Shown one piece after another: positions 7,709 through 13,681 of a stretch of DNA of 13,837 nucleotides (the stretch's first letter is position 1; each line of letters opens with the position of its first letter). Origin of the DNA: Gammaproteobacteria bacterium (lineage in GTDB: Bacteria > Pseudomonadota > Gammaproteobacteria > UBA5335 > SLRW01); contig SLLK01000116.1 of assembly GCA_007134115.1 (NCBI GenBank), forward strand, positions 1 to 13,837, given 5' to 3'. Both the position numbers and the translations under genes were made by a program. The notes below the pieces were generated by a model that saw nothing but the letters and a program-made list of their open reading frames with translations, was not told where the DNA came from and ran no database searches.

Positions 7709-8205
7709 TGCGTATAGGTCAGGGTTTTGATGTGCATGCTTTTGGCGAGGGTGATGCGGTGGTGCTGGGGGGTGTCCGCATTCCCCATGAGCGCGGCCTG
7801 GTCGCGCACTCGGACGGTGATGTTCTGGTGCATGCCTTGTGCGACGCCTTGCTCGGTGCGACCGGACTGGGTGATATAGGGCGTCATTTCCCGGATACCG
7901 ATCCGGTGTTTGCCGACGTGAACAGCATGGATTTGCTCGCCCAGGTCGTCAGCATGATCCGTGCCGAGGGGCTGGCTGTGGTCAATGTGGACCTGACGGT
8001 GGTTGCCCAGGCGCCGCGGCTGGCGCCGCATGTGCCGGAAATGTGCGAGCGCCTGGGCGCGGCACTGAACTTGCCTTCGAAGCTGGTCAACGTCAAGGCG
8101 ACGACCTCCGAAGGGCTGGGCTTTACCGGTCGTGGCGAGGGCATCGCCGCCTTTGCCGTGGTGTTGCTGGGGCCGCTGGAAGAGCCTGCGGCCAGTGACC
8201 ACTGA
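7708..8205 (+). CDS. ispF: 2-C-methyl-D-erythritol 2,4-cyclodiphosphate synthase
   Basis: IspF cyclises CDP-methylerythritol 2-phosphate to the 2,4-cyclodiphosphate with release of CMP, the fifth step of the MEP pathway. IspE, which acts between IspD and IspF, is not in this window. The 165-aa protein (E. coli about 159) starts with MRIGQGFDVHAF. The metal ligands Asp8, His10 and His42 are all in place. AHSDGDV, GDIGRHFPDTDP and KATTSEGLGFTGRGEGI are typical. ATG 7708 overlaps the ispD stop by one base (TGATG); a GTG three bases earlier is also possible but would add an extra Met before the conserved MRIG start. A GGGGAG at 7689-7694 is somewhat distant, so coupling to ispD translation is likely. 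Confidence 0.97.
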   Translation: MRIGQGFDVHAFGEGDAVVLGGVRIPHERGLVAHSDGDVLVHALCDALLGATGLGDIGRHFPDTDPVFADVNSMDLLAQVVSMIRAEGLAVVNVDLTVVAQAPRLAPHVPEMCERLGAALNLPSKLVNVKATTSEGLGFTGRGEGIAAFAVVLLGPLEEPAASDH

Positions 8206-9229
8206 GGCGCCCGGCACGATCCTGCCCCGGGCTCTGGGTACGCCGCCGTTGAGCGCCCGCGTGCGCGTGCAACCCGAAGACTTCGTGGTACGCGAACAGG
8301 CACTGGTAGAGCCGGACGGCGAAGGCCAGCATCTGCTGCTGTACGTGCGCAAGCGTGAGCGCACCACCGCCGAAGTGGCGACGGCGCTGGCGCGGGTGGC
8401 CGGCGTGCCGCCACAGGCGGTTTCCTGGGCCGGTCTCAAGGACCGTTTTGCGGTGACCGAGCAGTGGTTCTCGCTGGACCTGGCCGGGCGTGATGTGCCC
8501 ACGTTCGAAGACAGTGACGACTTCCAGGTGCTTGCAGTGCATCGCCATGGCCGCAAGTTACGGCGCGGCGCGCTGGCGGCCAATGCGTTTGCGCTGGTAC
8601 TGCGCGACCTCAGCGCTGATCCGGAGTTGCTTGTGGAGCGTCTGGCGGCGGTGGGCGCCAGGGGCGTACCCAACTATTTTGGCCCGCAGCGTTTCGGTCG
8701 TGGCGGGGCCAATGTAGCGCGCGCCCGGCAGATGTTTGCGCGCCGTCGTCGTGCTTCCCGGCATGAGCGTGGTCTGTTGCTCTCGGCCGCGCGTGCGGAG
8801 CTGTTCAATCGCATGCTTGCGCAGCGTGTGCAAAGGGGCGACTGGGACCAGGCGCAGGCAGGCGATGTGCTGCAGTGGGCGGGGAGCCGCAGTCACTTCT
8901 GCTGGCAGGGCGAGGAGCCTGAACGTATTGAAGACGCGCTACGACAGCTTGAGCTGCACCCGACAGGGGCGCTGTGGGGGCGTGGGCGGAATATGGCGGA
9001 AGGTGCGGTGGGCGAGCTCGAACATGCGGTGGCTGAACAGGACGCGGAGCTTGCATCAGGCCTGGTGCATGCCGGTGTGGACATGGCCCGTCGCTCCCTG
9101 CGGCTGGGGGTAGCTGATGGCCGCGCGGAGATCGCCGACGACGGCACTGTCACAGTCGCCTTCACCTTGCCGCCGGGCGGTTATGCCACCTCGGTGTTGC
9201 GTGAGCTGGTCGAGGAAAGTCCGCGCTGA
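8195..9229 (+). CDS. truD: tRNA pseudouridine(13) synthase TruD
   Basis: TruD isomerises uridine 13 of tRNA-Glu to pseudouridine. The 344-aa protein (E. coli about 349) carries the catalytic Asp83 in GLKDR (residues 80-84), followed by TEQWFS, and then ANAFALVLRDL and GVPNYFGPQRFGRGG (157-171), the marks of the family with its TRUD insertion domain. The C-terminal catalytic part ends with RSLRL and FTLPPGGYATSVLREL. The chosen start is GTG 8195, which overlaps ispF by 11 bp and has GGAAGAG at 8178-8184 upstream; the peptide from there matches the usual compact N-terminus ahead of RVQPEDFVV. An ATG at 8132 would add 21 residues without family likeness. The gene closes the ispD-ispF-truD block and is convergent with the smr gene. 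Confidence 0.95.
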   Translation: MTTEAPGTILPRALGTPPLSARVRVQPEDFVVREQALVEPDGEGQHLLLYVRKRERTTAEVATALARVAGVPPQAVSWAGLKDRFAVTEQWFSLDLAGRDVPTFEDSDDFQVLAVHRHGRKLRRGALAANAFALVLRDLSADPELLVERLAAVGARGVPNYFGPQRFGRGGANVARARQMFARRRRASRHERGLLLSAARAELFNRMLAQRVQRGDWDQAQAGDVLQWAGSRSHFCWQGEEPERIEDALRQLELHPTGALWGRGRNMAEGAVGELEHAVAEQDAELASGLVHAGVDMARRSLRLGVADGRAEIADDGTVTVAFTLPPGGYATSVLRELVEESPR

Positions 9230-9255
9230 GGGTGCCAGGGCATTGATCCGGGTGC

Positions 9256-9831
9256 CTAGCGCTGAACCTGATCCGGCGACTGCTGCCCGGGCCGTCGTTT
9301 GCGCAACAGCAGGTACAGCGCGCCGCTGCCGCCGTCAGCGCGGCGCGCCGGCGCGAAGGCGAGTACGTCATCACGACGGGCCAGCCAGCCGCCTATGCGT
9401 GACTTGATGGGCGGCGCGGCCTCGCGCGAGCGCATGCCCTTGCCATGGATGACACGTACGCAACGCAGGTTGCGGTCCAGGCAGTCGGCGACGAAGCGGG
9501 CGACTTCACGGCGGGCCTCGTCCACGGTCAGGCCGTGCAGGTCCAGTTCGGCCTGCAACGCATACTGTCCGCGACGCAGTTTGCGAATGACATTGTGTTG
9601 TACGCCGGGGCGCGCGTAGAACAGCTCTTCGCCGGGTTGCAATTCATCAGGGAAGTCGCCGTGCAGTGACTCATGCAGTACCTCGGCTTCATCCAGGCGG
9701 CGAGAACGTGCGCGGGGCGGCGGTGGATCGAGGTGAGGTTCGACCCGGTCATGAGCCAGTGGACGCACGTCGCCGACAGCTTCGCGGAACAGTTCGGCCT
9801 CGTCGTCGCCGAGGGGTTTTTCAGGTTTCAT
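9256..9831 (-). CDS. Smr domain protein (SmrA/SmrB-like)
   Basis: This 191-aa protein ends in an Smr (small MutS-related) domain, a fold found in nucleases including the E. coli SmrB endonuclease that cuts mRNA at collided ribosomes. Visible are the N-terminal acidic stretch with ELFREAVGDVRPL (residues 13-25), a proline-arginine linker at about 36-45, VIRKLRRGQY (81-90), the key LDLHGLT (96-102), the second motif HGKG (129-132), and GGSGALY (167-173). From memory, the N-terminal stretch is closer to SmrA, while the intact DLHG is like SmrB, so the exact subfamily is left open. Start ATG 9831 is decided by a near-perfect GGAGGAT eight bases upstream; an in-frame TTG at 9849 would place that site inside the gene. 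It is the only complete minus-strand gene here, convergent with truD (26 bp between stops) and divergent from surE. Confidence 0.9.
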   Translation of the reverse strand: MKPEKPLGDDEAELFREAVGDVRPLAHDRVEPHLDPPPPRARSRRLDEAEVLHESLHGDFPDELQPGEELFYARPGVQHNVIRKLRRGQYALQAELDLHGLTVDEARREVARFVADCLDRNLRCVRVIHGKGMRSREAAPPIKSRIGGWLARRDDVLAFAPARRADGGSGALYLLLRKRRPGQQSPDQVQR

Positions 9832-9882
9832 GCTGCCATCCTCCGGCAAGCCGTGTGGCAGTGTTTTTCAATGTGCGAGTTA

Positions 9883-9890
9883 AGTATAGT
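9883..9890. promoter_or_regulatory. overlapping divergent -10 elements for smr and surE
   Basis: AGTATAGT reads TATAGT on the plus strand (9885-9890) toward surE and TATACT on the minus strand (9888-9883) toward smr. It is the most AT-rich spot of the 180-bp gap between the two starts. No good -35 is found in either direction, so activity depends mainly on the -10 match. Leaders would be about 115 nt for surE and about 45 nt for smr. Confidence 0.4.
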
Positions 9891-9956
9891 AAGCCCGATA
9901 TCCCAATCGTACTCGCGCACGGCCCCGGAGTGAAGCAACGGCCGGCTGTGACTGAT

Positions 9957-9974
9957 GGTCAGGTGATCCTGATC
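9957..9974 (+). promoter_or_regulatory. hairpin in the surE leader
   Basis: GGTCAGG (9957-9963) pairs with CCTGATC (9968-9974) over a TGAT loop; six pairs are Watson-Crick and one is G-T. It lies 37 bases before the surE start. No T tract follows. Function unknown, and it may be chance. Confidence 0.25.
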
Positions 9975-10011
9975 CTGCGACCACGGTTGCTCGTCCTGCA
10001 AGAGGTATACA

Positions 10012-10767
10012 GTGCGGATTCTGCTGACTAATGATGACGGTTGCCAGGCCGAGGGCCTGGTGACCCTGCGCCGTTTTATGGCGGAAATCGCTGATGTGAT
10101 TGTGGTCGCGCCGGACCGTAACCGCAGCGGTGCAAGTAATTCACTGACTCTGGACCGTCCGTTGCGTGTCTACACACACGGTGACCCCGATGTGATGTGC
10201 GTGGATGGTACCCCCACCGACTCGGTGCACCTGGCGATCACGGGGCTGCTGGATGAGGAACCGGATATGGTGGTTTCCGGCATTAACGCGGGTGCCAATA
10301 TGGGCGACGATGTGCTCTACTCGGGCACGGTTGCCGGCGCCATGGAAGGGCGTTTCCTGGGCCTTCCGGCGATCGCGATATCGCTGGCAAGCAATGGCAA
10401 ACCGTGCCATTACGAGACCGCCGCACGCGTCGCCTGTGCCCTGGTCGGGCGCCTGCAGCAGGACCCGTTGCCGGCCGACACCATTCTCAATGTCAATGTG
10501 CCGGATGTGCCGGAATCGGAATTACGCGGCTATGCAGCCACGCGCCTGGGGCGTCGCCATCGCGCGGAACCGGTGGTGCGTGACCGGGATCCGCGGGACC
10601 GTCCGATTTACTGGATCGGGCCGGCCGGCGGTGAGGCGGATGCCGGTCCGGGGACCGATTTTCACGCCGTGGCGCGCAAGCGGGTCTCGATCTCGCCGGT
10701 ACAGGTCGATCTGACCCGTTACGAGAGCCTGGACCAGGTGGCCGGCTGGGTTCAGGGAATGGGTTAG
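10012..10767 (+). CDS. surE: 5'/3'-nucleotidase SurE
   Basis: SurE is a metal-dependent phosphatase acting on nucleoside 5'- and 3'-monophosphates (and in E. coli on short polyphosphate), linked to stationary-phase survival. The 251-aa protein (E. coli about 253) starts with LLTNDDG (residues 4-10), giving Asp8 and Asp9, and has Ser39 in APDRNRSGASNS and Asn92 in SGINAGANMGDDVLYSGTV; these are the four metal-site positions of the family. The start is GTG 10012 with AGAGGT at 10001-10006. The gene opens the surE-pcm-yqaA-nlpD run, is divergent from smr, and pcm begins three bases after its stop. Confidence 0.97.
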   Translation: MRILLTNDDGCQAEGLVTLRRFMAEIADVIVVAPDRNRSGASNSLTLDRPLRVYTHGDPDVMCVDGTPTDSVHLAITGLLDEEPDMVVSGINAGANMGDDVLYSGTVAGAMEGRFLGLPAIAISLASNGKPCHYETAARVACALVGRLQQDPLPADTILNVNVPDVPESELRGYAATRLGRRHRAEPVVRDRDPRDRPIYWIGPAGGEADAGPGTDFHAVARKRVSISPVQVDLTRYESLDQVAGWVQGMG

Positions 10768-10770
10768 GTG

Positions 10771-11433
10771 ATGAATCCGGCGCAGTTGCATGGCATAGGC
10801 ATGACCTCGAGGCGCACCCGCGAACGTCTGCGACGGCGACTGGAGGATCGTGGTATCCGCGACCCGGGGGTGCTGGAGCAGATTGGCAACGTGCCCCGAC
10901 ACCTGTTTGTAGACGAGGCGCTGGCGAGCCGCGCCTACGAAGATACTGCCCTGCCCATCGGCCAGGGACAGACCATTTCCCAGCCTTTTGTGGTGGCGCG
11001 CATGAGCGAGGCGCTGCGCCGCCACGGCAATCCTTCCCGGGTGCTGGAAGTGGGTACCGGCTGCGGTTACCAGACGGCCATACTCGCCGGCCTGGTCGAC
11101 GAGCTGTATACCATTGAGCGCATCGGTGCGTTGCTGGACAGGGCCCGGGAGCGTATCGCCAGCCTCGGGCTGGACAACGTGCGTTTCCGGCACGGCGACG
11201 GTTATGCGGGCTGGCCGGAAGCGGCGCCTTTTGACGGTATTCTGGTGGCGGCTGCACCGGCGGAAATTCCTGCGGTGCTGGTTGACCAACTGGCCCCCGG
11301 TGGGCGGCTGGTGATCCCGGTGGGGCGGCACGGCATGCAGAAGCTGTTGTTATTGCGGCGTACGGATGACGACATGGAAGAAGAGCTGCTGGATGCCGTC
11401 AGTTTTGTGCCGTTGGTCGGGGGCAGTGAGTAG
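10771..11433 (+). CDS. pcm: protein-L-isoaspartate O-methyltransferase
   Basis: Pcm uses S-adenosylmethionine to methylate L-isoaspartyl residues in aged proteins, which starts their repair. The 220-aa protein shows RHLFVDEAL, the family motif LPIGQGQTISQPFVVARM (residues 61-78), the SAM-binding motif VLEVGTGCGYQTAILA (91-106), HGDGYAGWPE, and the C-terminal FVPLVGG. Three starts are possible: GTG 10768, ATG 10771 and ATG 10801 (MTSRRTRERL, like E. coli). ATG 10771 is chosen because AGGGAA (10754-10759) precedes it and the LHGIGMTS extension also occurs in relatives, as I recall. The gene is next to surE as in E. coli and Pseudomonas, and its TAG shares one base with the GTG of the membrane protein gene. 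Confidence 0.96.
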   Translation: MNPAQLHGIGMTSRRTRERLRRRLEDRGIRDPGVLEQIGNVPRHLFVDEALASRAYEDTALPIGQGQTISQPFVVARMSEALRRHGNPSRVLEVGTGCGYQTAILAGLVDELYTIERIGALLDRARERIASLGLDNVRFRHGDGYAGWPEAAPFDGILVAAAPAEIPAVLVDQLAPGGRLVIPVGRHGMQKLLLLRRTDDDMEEELLDAVSFVPLVGGSE

Positions 11434-12008
11434 TGCAGCTGTTCGGGCCGATCTATCGCTGGATGATGCGTGCTTCGGCCCATCCTCGCGCGCCATGGTA
11501 TCTGGGGGGGCTCAGTGTGGCCGAGTCCTCGTTCTTCCCCATCCCGCCGGATGTCATGCTGATTCCCATGTCGCTGGCACGTCCGACCCGGGCGCTGCAT
11601 TTTGCCCTGCTGACTACGGTATGTTCGGTCATCGGGGGCGTGCTTGGCTGGTTGCTGGGATATTTCGCCTTTGACATGGCACGGCCGCTGATCGAGGCGG
11701 CCGGCTACAGTGAACACGTGGTGCGCGCGCAGGAGTGGTACGCCCGGTGGGGCGTATGGGTGGTGTTGCTGGCCGGGTTTTCGCCCATACCCTACAAGGT
11801 GTTCACCATTACTTCAGGCGCGCTGGCGCTACCGTTGATGCCTTTTGTGCTTGCCTCGCTGATCGGTCGTGGTGCACGCTTTTTCCTGGTTGCCTGGCTG
11901 GTGCGCACCGTGGGGCCGGCGCTCGAAGAGCGTCTGCTCCGCTATGTGGAAGTCATCGGCTGGGCGGGGGTGGTGCTGTTCGTGCTTGTTTACCTCTGGG
12001 TGCGCTGA
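11433..12008 (+). CDS. yqaA: YqaA-type DedA-like (VTT domain) inner-membrane protein
   Basis: This 191-aa protein is a member of the SNARE-associated/DedA-like (VTT) family of small inner-membrane proteins. Some family members move lipid carriers across the membrane; the substrate of YqaA-type members is not known to me. Hydrophobic segments lie at about residues 26-47, 55-80, 107-125, 131-158 and 172-190. Family marks are AESSFFPIPPDVMLIP (30-45), the glycine pattern GGVLGWLLGY (68-77), and GFSPIPYKVFTITSGAL (115-131), with an RGARFF segment after it. The start is GTG 11433, overlapping the pcm TAG by one base, and the stop overlaps the nlpD ATG by one base. Its place between pcm and nlpD is absent from E. 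coli but suggests co-expression with the surE-pcm-nlpD genes. Confidence 0.88.
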   Translation: MQLFGPIYRWMMRASAHPRAPWYLGGLSVAESSFFPIPPDVMLIPMSLARPTRALHFALLTTVCSVIGGVLGWLLGYFAFDMARPLIEAAGYSEHVVRAQEWYARWGVWVVLLAGFSPIPYKVFTITSGALALPLMPFVLASLIGRGARFFLVAWLVRTVGPALEERLLRYVEVIGWAGVVLFVLVYLWVR

Positions 12009-12688
12009 TGAGAGTCGCAGTCCTATTGTTAGCGGTGTTGATCGCTGGTTGCAGCGGTGCCTTGCACTGGGACGGTGGCGATACGTCCGCGCCTGCACGT
12101 TCAGCCGGGACCTATACGGTCAAGGAGGGGGATACGCTGTTCTCCATCGCCTTTCGCCACAGTCTGGATCATGACGAACTGGCGCGATGGAACGACATCG
12201 ACAATCCATCCCTGATTTATCCGGGCAAGGAACTCCAGCTGGGTCCGGGTCGCGCCGAGCGACAGCAGACAGCCAGTGCACCGCGGCGCAGTGCGGGCGC
12301 CAGTACGGCGACCAGCAGTGATGACCCTGGCTGGGAGTGGCCGGTGACCGGGGAGATTATTGGCCGGTTCGGCCGTGACGGTAATCGGGGTATTGATATT
12401 GCCGGCGAGGAAGGCGACCGGATCAATGCGGCCAGTGACGGCCGGGTGGTGTACAGTGGCAGTGGGTTGTCCGGCTATGGCAAGCTGATTATTATAAAAC
12501 ATAACGATACCTATCTCAGCGCGTACGCCCATAACCGCGAGTTGTTTGTGGAGGAGGGGGACGCAGTGTCCGCCGGTCAGCGTATCGCCGAGATGGGGCG
12601 CGCCAATAATCGTCAGCCGCATCTACATTTCGAGATTCGGGTGAACGGGGAACCGGTCGATCCGTTGAGTCGGTTGCCAGACCTGTAA
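12008..12688 (+). CDS. nlpD: NlpD-like murein hydrolase activator lipoprotein (LysM + LytM/M23)
   Basis: NlpD is an outer-membrane lipoprotein that in E. coli activates the amidase AmiC during cell separation. This 226-aa version has a signal peptide with lipobox LIAGC (Cys15 lipidated), one LysM peptidoglycan-binding domain at about residues 36-80 (YTVKEGDTLFSIA to IYPGKELQL), a short Ala/Ser/Arg linker, and a LytM/M23 domain at about 105-226 (RGIDIAG, GYGKLIIIKHND, SAYAHN, HLHFEIR). At the usual zinc site the first His is Asn126, but Asp130, His175, His205 and His207 remain. E. coli NlpD is longer (about 379 aa), mainly in the linker. ATG 12008 overlaps the yqaA stop by one base (TGATG) and directly starts the signal peptide; an in-frame upstream start within yqaA would bury it. 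Confidence 0.93.
   Translation: MRVAVLLLAVLIAGCSGALHWDGGDTSAPARSAGTYTVKEGDTLFSIAFRHSLDHDELARWNDIDNPSLIYPGKELQLGPGRAERQQTASAPRRSAGASTATSSDDPGWEWPVTGEIIGRFGRDGNRGIDIAGEEGDRINAASDGRVVYSGSGLSGYGKLIIIKHNDTYLSAYAHNRELFVEEGDAVSAGQRIAEMGRANNRQPHLHFEIRVNGEPVDPLSRLPDL
12467..12495 (+). promoter_or_regulatory. candidate rpoS promoter inside nlpD
   Basis: TTGTCC (12467-12472) and TATTAT (12490-12495) are 17 bases apart, a good sigma-70-like pair (4/6 and 5/6 matches). Transcription from it would start about 250 nt before rpoS. In E. coli and Pseudomonas the main rpoS promoter also lies within nlpD. The AT-rich stretch also encodes conserved residues (LIIIKHN), so part of the match may come from coding constraint. 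Confidence 0.45.
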
Positions 12689-12751
12689 TTCGCCTGAACG
12701 CGGACATGCAGTCTGTGATACGGCCGGCGTCGCGGCCAGCGGGGGAGGCTC

Positions 12752-13681
12752 ATGGCGGCACCAGAGGACGAGGCGGGAACAACGCCAGGGCCCGCGGTAG
12801 ATGCGGCCGCCGTGTCACCGCCCCTGCCAGAGGCGCCGGACGACGCTGCGCAGGCCGATGTCACGCGCCTGTATCTCAACGAAATCGGTTTTTCACCGCT
12901 ACTGACGGCAGACGAGGAAATCAGCCTTGGTCGCCTGGCCCGCCGGGGGGATGCCGCGGCTCGCCAGCGCATGATCGAGAGCAATCTGCGACTGGTGGTG
13001 AAGATTGCCCGTCGTTACATCAATCGTGGTCTGCCTTTGCTGGACCTGATCGAGGAAGGTAACCTCGGTCTGATTCACGCGGTCGGCAAGTTCGATCCGG
13101 AGATGGGCTACCGCTTTTCCACTTACGCCACGTGGTGGATACGTCAGACCATTGAACGCGCCCTGATGAACCAGACCCGCACCGTTCGGCTGCCCATACA
13201 CGTGGTTAAGGAAATCAACAGCCATCTGCGTGCCGCTCGCGGTCTTTCCCAGCGACTGAACCGGCCGCCCACGGCGGAGGAGATAGCCACCGAACTGGGC
13301 CGACCGGTGGAAGACGTCAAGCGCATTCTCGGCTTGAACGAACGGACCACCTCATTCGAGACCGGTGGCGGTCGTGACGACGATCGGGGCCTGCTGGAGT
13401 CCATTGCTGACGAGAACGGGGTGGATCCGTCACAGCAGTTGCAGGAATCGGATCTGCAGGAAGTGCTTGAGCACTGGCTGGGGCGGCTGACCGATAAACA
13501 GCGACAGGTGGTGGAGCGACGCTTTGGCCTGCACGGTTACGAGCGGGAAACGCTGGAGGAAGTCGGGCGTAACGTGGGCCTGACCCGCGAGCGGGTGAGA
13601 CAGATTCAGCTGGATGCGCTTAAACGGTTGCGCCGTATTGTGGAAAGCGAAGGTCTTACTGCGGAGATGCTGTTGCGTTGA
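12752..13681 (+). CDS. rpoS: RNA polymerase sigma factor RpoS (sigma-38)
   Basis: RpoS directs RNA polymerase to stationary-phase and general stress promoters. The 309-aa protein (E. coli about 330) has region 1.2 with DVTRLYLNEIGFSPLLTADEEI (typical of RpoS rather than RpoD), region 2 with NLRLVVKIARRYINRG, LLDLIEEGNLGLIHAV and FSTYATWWIRQTIERA, region 3 with RTVRLPIHVVKEIN, and region 4 ending in the helix-turn-helix GLTRERVRQIQ. Lys153-Glu154 correspond to E. coli Lys173-Glu174, known for RssB-mediated turnover. The N-terminal 35 residues are rich in Ala, Pro and Asp/Glu and shorter than in E. coli. ATG 12752 has GGGGGAGG (12741-12748) just upstream. The 63-bp gap after nlpD contains a short hairpin (GGCCG 12722-12726, CGGCC 12733-12737) beside that site. 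Expression probably comes from within nlpD. Confidence 0.96.
   Translation: MAAPEDEAGTTPGPAVDAAAVSPPLPEAPDDAAQADVTRLYLNEIGFSPLLTADEEISLGRLARRGDAAARQRMIESNLRLVVKIARRYINRGLPLLDLIEEGNLGLIHAVGKFDPEMGYRFSTYATWWIRQTIERALMNQTRTVRLPIHVVKEINSHLRAARGLSQRLNRPPTAEEIATELGRPVEDVKRILGLNERTTSFETGGGRDDDRGLLESIADENGVDPSQQLQESDLQEVLEHWLGRLTDKQRQVVERRFGLHGYERETLEEVGRNVGLTRERVRQIQLDALKRLRRIVESEGLTAEMLLR

Noticed and set aside
7402..8673. Long minus-strand frame across ispD, ispF and truD
   Set aside because: It covers three secure genes; the peptide is Ser/Arg/Thr-rich without family likeness.
9230..9255. Possible terminator between the convergent truD and smr genes
   Set aside because: Only a GGGTGCC direct repeat is seen; no stem-loop with T tract on either strand.
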